A DNA stretch of 64,000 nt, taken from the NCBI GenBank assembly GCA_024305405.1, contig JAKNDB010000068.1, positions 3,224,501-3,288,500 on the forward strand. Reading direction: 5' to 3'. Shown here piece after piece: positions 40,691 to 52,983 of this stretch; the stretch's first letter is position 1, and every line of letters starts with the position of its first letter. The stretch is from Dirofilaria immitis. Taxonomy: Eukaryota; Nematoda; Chromadorea; Rhabditida; Onchocercidae. The position numbers and the translations under genes are program-made. Under the pieces are notes generated by a model, which made no database searches, was not told the DNA's origin, and worked only from the letters and a program-made list of their open reading frames with translations.

Positions 40691-42160
40691 AAAATTATGA
40701 ACGAGAGACTTGTGAAATTTATCAAATTGAAATAAAATATTAATTTCAAATTTTTCGAATTTTTAATTTTTTATATCCAAAATTGCAACATTCGTTGTAA
40801 CAGTGACAAAGAAAATACAGAATATCTATTGTCTTCAGGAAAACTGAGAGCTTCTAGCTTCATTATATTTATCCCATGCTCGAGAAAAATGCTATCAATT
40901 TAATTCCATTTAAATAATTGCTGCAAACTGGAACGACTTATCCATTGAATTTGGACGATCAAAATTTTATTTCGATTATCAAAATTCAAACTTTTCAGTT
41001 TCGTAATTGATTTTATGATTGTTCAAATTTTATGAATTTCGCGGCAATTTCATATATAATATTTTTGATGTATATTTTATAGAACATTTTTTGAAAGAAT
41101 AAAATGCAGCGATATTCTCATTAGATTTAGTTATTATTTTTATGAAATAAACTTAATTTCATCAATTAACATATCTTTGTAATAAAAGAAAATGGATCGA
41201 TTTCAGCGGTAGTTTGATATGAAATTTTAGATATAAAAGTATATATTCAAAAAAGAAAAATACAAAATAAATAAAAGAAAATTTAACATAGAAATTATGT
41301 AAATATACAGTAGGAAAAAATATATTACTAAAATATCGGAAAAAAGTAATTAATTTCTATGGATTACAAAACTTTTCCTAACATTGAAGATAGAAAAAGC
41401 ACGCGTTGGTTCTATTCCATCCAATCCATTTCATAAAGGATTCAACTCACATAGATACATAGGTGATAATTTGTTTACTAAATAGTGTCTATCACTAATC
41501 AGTAACATACTATCTAGATGCCATTTGCGGGGCAGAATTTATGGAAAGAGTAATCATCTGAGATGAATGAAAAAGAAAAAAGACCATCTACACATACATG
41601 GGATAAATTAATGATATATCATTTCATATTAAAAGGGCGAAAGCGATCGGAAGAAAGGGAATCCATTTCCCCTACATTTAGCTACATTTGTTGATAAGCA
41701 TAGGGAAGCAAACAGCGCACAATGGCGCTGTTTGTAAGCAACGACAATCGATAATATTTAGCAAATTAAATTTGGCATCAACTAAATATTATGAAAAGCA
41801 ATTTCATAAATCTGAGTACCAATTATGGATCATACAATTTTCCAGGTTTCATAATAACATTCCTTTATTTTAGATGATGAATCATGCAAGAAATAATTTG
41901 ATTGTTTAAATATGCCTATATTATAAATTATTTTGTTTCTCTGACATTTTTATTTCTTAACTTTTTAATTCCATAATCATTGCATTCTGCAAAATTCAAA
42001 ATTCATATATGTTAATATGCGTGAGAACTTTCAATCGTTGTTATGAAACCATTTTTGATTGCTTGCAAAAGGATAGATTACTGTATTGCAGTTAATTTGA
42101 TCAGATAAGTTAATGCGATTCATGCAATCCTTTAGTTCGATTCATGCTATGGAGCTCGAA
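40689..42160. repeat. 1.47 kb segmental duplication, copy A
   Basis: Almost identical along its length to 57485-58957 in the same orientation, with only scattered substitutions and one- to two-base indels seen by eye. The copies start at 'aaaaattatgaa' and end at 'ggagctcgaa'. It contains a 10-bp-arm hairpin at 41709-41734. No terminal inverted repeats, transposase or clear target-site duplication are visible, so I favour segmental duplication over a transposon. Confidence 0.9.
41709..41734. other. Perfect hairpin, 10-bp arms, 6-nt loop (copy A)
   Basis: caaacagcgc-acaatg-gcgctgtttg. The arms are perfectly complementary and more G+C-rich than the surroundings. The same hairpin is intact at 58506-58531 in copy B. 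Confidence 0.8.
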
Positions 42161-42310
42161 CTAATTGAGTTCTATTCAATTAATTAATAACTACTGTTCA
42201 AAAATCAAGTTTTTACTAGTTCATTTTCCTTATAAATTGATTGAAGCAATATTCAATTTTAAATTCTTAATATTTGCAAGAAAAAAGAGCGAACATTGTT
42301 AATCTCACCA
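42040..42310 (+). pseudogene. Degenerate relic of fog-3 intron 2/exon 3 sequence
   Basis: By eye, the order of similar strings matches the fog-3 gene at about 62050-62310. Examples are 'ggagctcgaactaattgag' against 'ggagctagaactagttgag', then 'tatttgcaag' with 'aaaaaagagcgaacatt' against 'tatttgcagg' with 'agaaaaagagcgaacatt'. The acceptor AG and the following exon start are still recognisable, but the frame does not continue. Similarity is clear only over short stretches. Confidence 0.5.
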
Positions 42311-45302
42311 AATCTCAATAAACATTAATATTATACTGTATACTTTATAAAAAATTTGTTCATGCATATAAATTTTGCAAAAAAAAAAAAGAAACACTGA
42401 TGAGCAGATATTTATGCCAACTGTGTTTTTTATTGAAACAAGAAATTATAGTTTTTGAAATTTTTTTTCAAATACATTTTCCAGCATTTTTGCAACTTTT
42501 AAATTTTTATTTGTTTAATGTTTCATTTGTTTTTATTCAACTAAGTTTTTAAATATGTAAAATCAGTTGATAAGATCTTATGAATAATTTTTTAATCATT
42601 TTCATAGTTTATCCTTTAACGTTTCATATATCTAACTCCTTATAATCAACATTGATATGAAATTTGGTCTAACATCGGTAATGTGTCATCCTATTGACAA
42701 CAATATTGATTTCTGATTCGTTGTTAGGTTAGGATATGCTGTAAGTTAGGCAAATATCAACATAATTCTATACGCTGACTTAATTTAAACATTTATTTGA
42801 AGAAAATTTAAAAATAAACCTTGAAAGAGCAATTGAACTTCTGAATGTCCTATTTTGAAGGTTGCTACGTCATTAAATTTTGAATTTACAATTGCAGTTT
42901 TTACATCACTTAATATCGAATAAAATTGCAATCAATGAAGTATTATAACAGATTAAAGGAGAAATTTATGTCTACAGCGGTGAATGGAACTATACGTTGA
43001 ATTTGATGAAGAATTATGTTTTTTCGTAAGAATAAATGACACTTCTGAAATGTAACTCAGTTGTAATACGTGAAATCACGCTGGAGTTTTTATTTTGTTG
43101 ATAAATATCGATTGATACATGATGAAACTGAGAAAATGATTTTATACTTTGTATGATGAAAATAGGTTGATATTTCAAAGGATAGGGAATAAAAGAGGGA
43201 AATCTCCAAAACCAAAGTCGTTTGAGTATTGCAAACAGATCATTAAACTGAACTTAAATTCGATTGAAGATTTTCAACTATTTTATTTTTCTTATTTAAT
43301 TTGACAATTTAGGCTCGAAACTACCAGATATCTTAATTTTGTTTTTAATGACTTTGTTGAGCTAAAAAAATTTCAAAATATAGGCTGACAAAAAAAAATT
43401 ATATGATTTGATTGATCTCTTAAATTATATGATTCAGTCTATTCTGATCGAAATTATTCAAAAATTTGCAACATGTCTTTGTAAATTATCAAATTTACAA
43501 ATCATTCATTTTGAAGAGAAAGAAATTAGGAACTTATTGATTACCAAATAAAATTATTATAATTTATTAAATCAAAAATAAATTTCTATTATTAATTATA
43601 AATTTCAAGATATTAATTAATATCTTCAATATGTAAAGGAAAGAATATGACATTTCATGCTTTTCATATGATAAAATTCATTTTAAAAGTTGGATAAATT
43701 TCAGAAATAACACACATTTCGATAAATCGATATACAAAAATAATTAATTATTCTAATGGACCTTTATTCATATTATTTCACAAATTTATTTTATTATCAT
43801 TGTTTTCATCAATTTTCAATATCGAATTTAACTGCAATATGAAATAATTCTTTATCAGTAAATCTCATGACTATCATAAAGTTTATAATTTTAAAATTAG
43901 TTCATAGTTATAAATTTTGAAATTTCTATTAGTATTTTGGCGACTTTTTTTTATCCTGTCGGAATTGATTGTAACCACATATGTTCAAAGTGTAAAACAA
44001 TTGAACAAGAACTCTCAGGGCAGGTGAAATTCTACTAATGTTGGAAACGATTTAATCAAGATAAAATCGAGACAAAAGTAAAAGTTGATGAAGAATAATC
44101 AATTACAATGGAATAGCTTTACTAATATATTTCTTAATATTTTTTCCTGGCAACAAAATATCTACGAAAAGTTTGCTTATCAAATATTTTCAGTAATCAT
44201 AAAATTAAATGATTCAATTTTTCATAAAAGGACATCTTGAAATTGTTTTGAACGATAATATGTTGTATACGGTAAGAAAAAATGTTTTTTCAACCTTTTT
44301 TCTTTCATTTTGTGCTTTTTAAATCAAATTTTTCCGATTAAAATAAACTTCAAAACATTATTAGAATGCTGTAATCTAAAAATTTAGCTTTTTAGCCTAT
44401 ATGATTAAATAAAAATATTTAACAAACAATACTGAATTGTTCGTTGCTTACTGTAGAAGAAAAACATTGAGAAAATAAAAGAGCAATTAAATATTAAGTT
44501 TTAAAAAAATTTTGGTTAATAAAAGGTATAGGTCTCTTGATATTTTGCGCTATTTACTAACTCATAAATTACGAGTATAAAAATGAAATCAAACAGTTAT
44601 CCTTAGTATCAATTATCAAATAAGAAAGATGACTGCTGATATCTCTTTAATGTCCGCTTTTAATATTATTCTTATGTAATGCTTCTACTGGAGATTATGT
44701 TGTAGAAATATGTGTTGTATTTTTAAATTTAACTATTTTGATTAGAGGATACAATTATCATAAATTTTTCAGTTGAATTACTTTAGTTAATAAAAAGGTG
44801 AAAATTATTATGCAATTGAAGAAGACGAATATCACTGACCTTGATATCTTATAGTAATCGAAAATGTTTTACTTCTTATTAAAGAAGCTGTTGATTATAG
44901 AAATAAACTGTAGCAAATTTCAGTATATTTTTTTGCATTCTTGTGGAATATTCAAGAGCTTTATAAGAGTTGCTTATAATGATTAATTATGCAGTGTTTG
45001 ATGGACAAAAATTAAAAAAATATATATTGTCCTTTTGTTAGCACCTATTTTTCGTTTATTTCTGAACATATTTTTTTGAGAGAGAGATAAGAAAATCATT
45101 TTTGGCTAATTTTTCGATGCTAAAAATCGAAAAACACCAACTTGTTGACATTCTTATCAAAGTTATTTTCAAAAATTTAATTTCAGCTTTTTTACTTGCT
45201 ATCCTTATCCTAAACTTTACCATCCTAAAGCAAACGAAAAAAGAATTCACTGATAAAAAAATACTATATATTTGAGTATAAGTGTAACTGCTTATTATCG
45301 AT
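42311..45302. other. Intergenic, no gene seen
   Basis: About 3 kb of very A+T-rich sequence with no exon chain or family motif on either strand. The promoter of the carboxypeptidase cluster should lie near its right end; no motif is evident. Confidence 0.5.
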
Positions 45303-48300
45303 ATGATTAGGACACATCTCTGGCTGCTCCTCTTCAAATTTTTTGCAGCGCTATCTTTTGTTGCGACTTTGATTCAAGATGATGCAGAAATTGATCGAAT
45401 CATCAATCTGCCTGGACTAACATTTGTACCGAATTTTACACAATATTCCGGATTCCTGCCGACAAAAACAAGAAATTTCTTGCATTATTGGTATGATTAT
45501 TTGTAATTTGAAAATTGTTTACGAACAAGATGATGCAAATAGTTTGATTTATTAAGAAGCTATTATTGTAAAATGATATATAAATAAATCAAAACTCTTT
45601 TTTTTCAGGCTGATAGAATCCCAAAATAATCCATCAACTGATCCATTAGTTTTATGGTTCAACGGTGCATCGGGATGTAATTCATTAGATGGTTTACTTG
45701 CCCAAATTGGTCCATTCCGTGTTGATCAAGATGGAGAAACTTTATTTGAAAATATTTACAGTTGGAATAAGGTTACTTATTTTCATTAATATATTTTCTT
45801 TCTTTCAAATTTTCTTCATCATCATTTTCAGCAGAAATTTTTTTAGAAGACATAAAATATAATTTTGAAGCCATTTAAAGAAACGACTAAGCACTTTGAC
45901 TTTAAAAAATATATTTGGACATGGTCAACACCTTGACTTTGCTTAGTTGGCATTCTAAATTATAAAAAAAAATTGTTCTATGAAACGACTCTATTAAAAA
46001 AACAATGAGAGATTAATATTTGAAATAACAAATAAAAAATCGATATCTTAATGGTATAGCAAAAATCCTGTCGAAGCACAGAGCAGAATCTACAATCACC
46101 TACTAAAATAAAGAGAATACCACCGATAGCAACTGAATTAAATGCGGAGTTAGTATTGAGTTGTGATGTTGCAAATGAAGGAACTATAGATGATAAACTA
46201 TAGATAATGTTTTTGGTCGCTCATGATTTTTTGATATATGCAATTCCATTTTCTGATAAAAAAATTTATAAAGAAAAAACTTAAAGTCTACGACAGAGAT
46301 GTCATGAAAAGTTTTATCTTGTAATGTTGAAGAACTGAAAACTTGTATGAAGATTTGTTGTGTAACGAAGTTTTAATATAAGGATTTTATTCGTCTAAAC
46401 TACGTTGAAGAATATCAATAAAACAATCAATAGCTTAGCGTTTCCTACAATGGCAAGAAAATTGCCTGAGGTTTATTGATATTGGAATTACAGAATTGAA
46501 TTTGGTAGAGCGGTAATAGACTATATAAGAGACAAAGTCGTAAAATTTAAAAAGAAATGTGAAAATTTGTACGAAAATATGAATATATATATATATATGG
46601 ATGTGACCTTTCAACCGATAATTTCCTTAATAATTTAAAAATGCATTAAACAGCGCTTCATGATCTGACAGAATGAGAGATAAAAATCTAATTGATTGCA
46701 ACGTTTTAAATAACATTCTTTAAAAATTATAAGATTAACCTTTAATAAGATGAATTTTTGTTAGATAACATAAAATCCTTTCATATACAAAAATCGCTTG
46801 ATCACATTGAAATATTTAATAATACAAATATTTTGATTATTTACAAAATATTTATATCATAAATATTTCGACTGTTCTGACAGGTACGGTATAAGATGTA
46901 TGATAGAGACACAATGTTTATCTTTTTTATAAAACTGATTGAATTTAAGGTTGCTAATATAATATTTCTGGATTCTCCATATGGTGTCGGTTATTCGTAT
47001 AGAAATACTTCCGTACCTTCGGATTTTCTATGGAACGATGATCAGGTATATTTAATTTTAAATTTTATAAATTTTTCTTAAACTTCTTACAGTTTTTGAT
47101 TCGCTAATTCGTTAACTCATATTTTATCTTCTCATTTTTGATTATGTTTTTTTCAAAATCATTTGACAATTTTTGTTGCAAAAAATCCTTATTGTTTGAC
47201 AAAAATCATAGCTAATTAAGAAACATAAACAAAAGATAATATGCAAGTGATAATGATCAGCAAATTGTTACACATTTTAATCATTCATAGATGTATTATC
47301 AAATTTAAAAAAAGTGGTTCAATTAGAAATAGCAATCGATGTGAGATATGTCGATCTGATTGAGAAATAAGAATTTTTTATTTAACAGACGACAAGAAAA
47401 AAATTGGATAATTTATTACTGTTTATACCTTTTTTGATAATTAATTTAATCGTTTTTTTTAGTAATTCTTGAAAAAGTTTCTTTTTTTTATAATTTAATA
47501 TTTATAAAATAATCTGACAGAAATAGACGAGAAATATATAAAGTAAATCGTTAATACAGCCTTGTCAATTAATTTAGTATTATCAATTAGAACTGCGTGT
47601 TAGTAATTGACTAATATACAGAAATAAATATCTGTTCAAATTCTATAATTCTATACGAAATGATTCATTTCATTTGAAAAAGTTACAAACGAATTAAGTG
47701 AAAATAAAAAAAAATAGTGTTACTTCAGTTTCAACAGTTATTGTCAAATTGTTCTTAACATCCGAAGCGTTCTTCATTTTAGCTATTTTTAGTTTTAATT
47801 TTATAATAAATCACTATTAGATAAATATATTATTCAATAAATAAACTTCAACATTTAATTTGTTAAATTTATTGACCTACTTCTACATATGATATCAAAG
47901 AATGTTATCATCATATCAATGCAAGCAATAAATTTAACTACAATTTTGTTGTAAATATAAGTTAGTGAAATTCGATTTTAAATTATTCGTTTTCCTTTAG
48001 GATATTTTATTCAATAACAAACAAATATAACAAACGATCTCTTTTTTCTCAAGAAATTATCCTGCACTCAGTAGTGGTAGATCGCTGATATAAGTTGAGA
48101 AGCAATATTGACAGCGGAAAATATACAGATGTTGATGACTTCTTCTGAAGTTCAAGCTTCAACAAGTGAACTCATACTGAATTCATGACGTGAAAAAAAG
48201 AATTAGACTTTGCAACAAACTTAGAAGTAAATCAACAAGATCCATCAAAATTGGCTGACATGATTGAATGAGTTTTATTTACTTCAGTGTTATTTCAGTT

Positions 48301-51300
48301 TCAACAATTATTGTCAAATTGTTCTTAACATTCGAAGCGTTTTTCATTTTAGCTATTTTTAATTTTAATTTTATAGTAAATCATTATCACTTCATTTTTT
48401 TGCCATACATTTAGTTTTGGGATTTTTTTTATCATAACGATATATATGCGATCCATTCTTTGATTTTTTACTTCACCAGCGACTTAGCTGCTATCTTTTT
48501 CTTTTTACCTATAAGGAAAAAAATTGATTGAAGTCATCATTCTTCAGGAAAAACGAAGAATTCTGAATTATCAGATTAATTGCATTTTTATATAGTATTA
48601 TATATTCAAACATTGAATACATTTTAAATATTAAATGAAGCATCATCTCTCTACGATGAATAATATTCCTTTTAGATTGCTGACGACAATGCAGATGCGT
48701 TAGAACAGTTTTTCAGCGATTCAAAGAATATCAAAATCGTGATTTCTACATCACCGGTCAAGGATATGCGGGTATCTATGGACCAACATTAATCGACGTA
48801 CTTTTAAAACGAATTCAGGTTGCTTTTTTATGGTCATACAAATAGATGATTAGCAAATGTGACGAGCAATACAAAAATTTATGTTGCTTAATTTTTGTGA
48901 AATAAACAACGCAATTTCTCGAAGCTTCGAAACAACTTGGAAAGAGTTAGTTATATGCATTTTCTAAACTGCAAATAAACATTGCAGTATAGAGACTTTA
49001 TTTCATCTTAACTCGATTTCATTCATCGGACTTCTTTTTATCTGTTCAATGTCAAGTGTTACTGTAATTTATCGTAGCAACATATTAATTTTATAAAAAG
49101 AATCTATCACACAATATTTATAAAGTCTAATTAGCCAAGAAAATACTTGTAAATAACATAGAGATATAAAATTCATGAAAGTATATTCAGATAATTGAAA
49201 ATGACTTTTCTGACAAATATGCATGTTTTAGCAAAATGGGAATCTATACGGTATTAAACTGACTGGCTTAGCTATTGGAAATGGTGCTTATAACGAAGTT
49301 GATCGAAGGAATTCTATTCTTAGCTTGAGTTATTATACAGGAATGCTCGATAAGGAGTGAGATTTTTTTCTGATCGAGAATTTTCGTGATATGCAAGAAT
49401 TTAGTTTCTTCTTGCTGATGTGGAAAAGAAGAATATTAAAGTTTGATTCTTGAATATTTGTGCATAATAAAAGGTAGTTTCAATTAGAAAAAAATTTCTA
49501 AGAAAAACTATAGAAATTAAAATAATTTTTCGAGCTTATTAGAGCAATCAATTTATTCCTTCTTTCTTTTCAGAATATTTGAGAATCTTACGAACTGTTG
49601 CTCAACGGCTGTTCCTGGACCTTTAATATACTGTAACTTTTCACAATATATAAATTGGACTACAAATAAACCTATTGATGACAGCGAATGTGCAACGAAA
49701 GTTGTGCAATATGCATTCAATGATCAGTTGTAAGTTTTGCTTTATTATGTAAATGAATTCAATTGTCGCTTCATCATCGGTTCAAATTAATTTTCTTTTT
49801 CGATAATACGGTCGATGAATATCATTGTATAAATATGAATCTTTGTAATAGTTTGCTTAACTTCTCTACTTTTCTACAATTGAAGATATTAAAGCGCTTG
49901 TGAAACAACCGTCCACATTTATTTTTCACTTATTACAATCGAAGTTTTATGCAAATAGCATTTAAGTGATAAATGTTAGATATATTTTAAGCAAAAATTT
50001 TATCAAAATCAATTTTCTTTAGTGATATCTTATGCATGCATTCTGAGATTTCAAGAATTTTTTAGAATCAATTCCTTCAATAATTATCAAAATTGTTACA
50101 TGGAAACAGTAGCTCAGATGATATTATATCATTGAATACAACATATTATGGAAAACAACCGGAGGAAATCAAATGTGCTACTTTTATAGATCAAAGTGTA
50201 CGTGTTTTTCGTTTATGCTTAAATTACAAGAAGAATTATGAACAGAATTCTTTATCATTTATTGGATAACATTATACGCTTAAGTTATCAAATGAATAAT
50301 CTATCTTAAACTCTTAGATGAAACTTCACTAAATTTTTTATTTCACTGCTTTGAAAAAAAAAGATATTATGAAATTATATTGTCATATGTGGAATGTAGA
50401 AGATTAGCAATGAAATATTTTCAAAAATACAATTAGGCGAAGAATGCATAATCACTGTATTGATAAGATAGATCAGGATTTATCAATCATCTTTTAGTCT
50501 CGCATAAACATAGAATCAACTGATGCACAGCATGGTTTCCCATGCTGGATAAGAAGAGCAGTAAGAAAATATTTGAATTTACCAGATGTTCGAAAAGCAC
50601 TACATATTCCTGATAATCTTCCACCATGGTCGATGTGCAGGTTAATAGTATTATATTTCATCATGTATAATTTTTAAAACTTATTGCAAAAGATTTTTTA
50701 TATTTCAATTTGGGGTCGAGAATACCGATATCAGCAAATTATTTCTTTAATAATATTATATCAATTTGTTTTCTGGGAAAAATATTTTCCGTATGGAAAC
50801 GATCTCAAAAATTGATAATGGTATCAAATAGTAAATTAGATTGATCGGTTTGCAATAGAGTTGGAAAAAGTATGATATAATAATATGAAATGAGATATTC
50901 TATTTTGATTTATAAAATTATAATATATTTTAGTAAGACAGTTTTATCTAATTATACTCGACAATACTTAGATATAATGCCCGTCTTCGAATCGATTATT
51001 CATTCATTACAAAGTTTGCTTATTTACACTTTTTATATTAAATTTAAGAAATAAAATTATTGTCAAAAGTTTATTAAAAAGAATAGTACAAAAACTTAAA
51101 TAAAAAAATTAAAATATTTAATTATTTATTTTCGAAGCAATTTAATCTATCAATTTTGTTTGTTATTGTATAAATAACTATTTGATAAAAATAATCAATT
51201 TTAGTTCATTAAGTTATGAACACTTTTGTTTAAGCGATTTTCACTTCGAATATTATTATTGTTTCAACTATTATTAGTAATTTTATATTTTTGATTTCCT

Positions 51301-52242
51301 CATTATAAGAATATCATTTTTACAGTTCAATTACACGATACTCTGCGAATATTGATTTATAATGGTGATGCTGATATACAGTACAATTTTCTGAGTAATG
51401 AATGGTTTGTAACGAGACTTACCGAAGGTTATCAGGAATCAGAGCGTGAACAATGGACTTTCCAAGAAGACTCGCAATTTCAGAAACAATTAGCTGGTTA
51501 TTATCAGCAATTCTCTATGATCAATTTTATAACAATCGATTTCCTCACTATAAAAGCTAATATTTTTGATGTTTCATTGAATGAACAGAAATTATGATGA
51601 AATGGTTTTATCATATTATTTAGTTGTATAGTTAGTTATCATGACGGTAAGGAAAGGTTATCAGGAATCAGAGCATGAATAATTTTCATTTGGAAACTCT
51701 TCCTTCAAATTCAATTAAGTTTATGGTTCTATCACAGAGTAATGAAATCGAAATTGGAGATTAACAAAACCTGAAATTAATAGTAGAAGTTAGTACGGAA
51801 TATTCCTCAAAATTTCAATTAATTCAATAAAGGCATACTGTAATCTTTTGGTTGTAACTAATTGCGTCAGATCTTAGCAGCCAATAATTGATTAAACCAA
51901 AGTTGAAGTTGATTTAAAGTTTAAAGAATAATAAGTTTGGAGAATTATAGTATGTTATGCAGTTGAGACATTTTCAGCAAAGAATTCTGCAGCAAACGAT
52001 TAATATTCCTGGCGCATGAAGTTTGCAGAAGAGCTTCTAAATATAAATCGCTGTTATTTTTTCAGGGTGCGGGACATTTCGCACCGTTGGACCGCGGTGG
52101 ACCAACATTACAAATGTTCAGCAATTTTATTGAAAATATTGATTATAATATCAATTTGCGTTGGGATATCAAACCAAAACCAATTCTTCCACAATACAGG
52201 ATTGCACCGAAGACAATTTGTAATAATTTCTCCCTTAAATAA
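45303..52242 (+). CDS. S10 serine carboxypeptidase-like unit 1, catalytic Ser replaced by Gly
   Basis: Secreted or lysosomal carboxypeptidase fold. Exons: 45303-45490, 45609-45771, 46950-47045, 48676-48818, 49232-49356, 49574-49729, 50110-50197, 50498-50640, one uncertain exon near 51205-51277, 51326-51555, 52066-52242. The signal peptide is MIRTHLWLLLFKFFAALSFV. Family landmarks: FTQYSGFL, LWFNGASGCNSLDGLL (usual GGPGCSS altered), IIFLDSPYGVGYSY, ITGQGYAGIYGPTL (usual GESYAG), LAIGNGAYN, LIYNGDADIQYNF (catalytic Asp) and GAGHFAPLDRGGP (catalytic His). The nucleophile Ser is therefore Gly, so peptidase activity is unlikely. Exon 4 needs one more T at 48709-48713. The exon before the His exon ends AAA with GC, not GT. 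Read-through of the last exon stops at 52242, with AATAAA at 52280. Alternatively a donor at 52220 joins it to unit 2. Confidence 0.8.
47719..48388. repeat. About 100-bp direct repeat within carboxypeptidase intron 3
   Basis: Two copies at about 47719-47819 and 48288-48388, both with cagtttcaaca-ttattgtc, 'aaattgttcttaacat-cgaagcg' and 'ttcattttagctattttta'. By eye they are about 90 percent identical and lie in the same orientation. Confidence 0.85.
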
Positions 52243-52279
52243 TTAAAGATTTTTAAATGCGTTGCAACTTTTCTCTAAC

Positions 52280-52285
52280 AATAAA
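52280..52285 (+). terminator. Candidate poly(A) signal after carboxypeptidase unit 1
   Basis: AATAAA 38 bases after the unit 1 stop codon at 52240-52242. It favours unit 1 ending as its own transcript, but AATAAA is common by chance at this base composition. Confidence 0.3.
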
Positions 52286-52983
52286 AATTTCTATCGAAAA
52301 TATATTATGAAATTTTAGTTAAAGAAGTCATTAACTCAAACTTAATTAACATAACTTTGATTATCCTTAGAATAAATATAAGAATAACAATATCGTTTAC
52401 TTTTAATTTATTGAAATGCGTATGATACAAAAAGTTTGTTTGATATAAAACATTTATATATGTCATGAAAGATTAAACTATCGCGTCATAAATCTTTGCT
52501 CATGCACGATGTGAATGGAATCAGTCATACATTCGGATTCAATGGATCAACGGATCAAACAAATTTTTGAATTTATATCGAATAGAAAATTTACTGAAAT
52601 GCTTGCGACGGTTCTGTTTGATGAACAGACTTTCGAATTTTGATAATTAGAAAAGCTTAAGGATTTTAAAGTTTGACATTTTGTGAAATAACTATAACTA
52701 GTTTGGATTTTTTCTTTTATTTGTTATAATTTATCTTTGCTGGCCGTTATTTTATCTGTTATCAACATCTTTTTAGCAATTATCATTTTTAAATTAGAAG
52801 CTATTTCAAAATTTCGAATTAGTGTTTCAAAATATTCTATCCATTCCAAATTTTAATTAATCTTTTTTAAGATGAATCGTATTAAGATATACTGTTTAAC
52901 AACATATACGTACAACTTTCAATCATAGTATTAATTATTCATAGAGTTCGGTTATTTCTTTCAGTTTTTTCATGTAATTTCAG

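Noticed and set aside
40689..42160. Duplicated 1.47 kb block as a DNA transposon
   Set aside because: No terminal inverted repeats, target-site duplication or transposase frame. One end is fused to a carboxypeptidase fragment and the other grades into fog-3-like sequence.
45303..52242. Treating carboxypeptidase unit 1 as a plain pseudogene
   Set aside because: Eleven exons keep family motifs and mostly consistent phases. The single frame break is of the same homopolymer kind seen in housekeeping genes here, so a retained pseudoenzyme is at least as likely.
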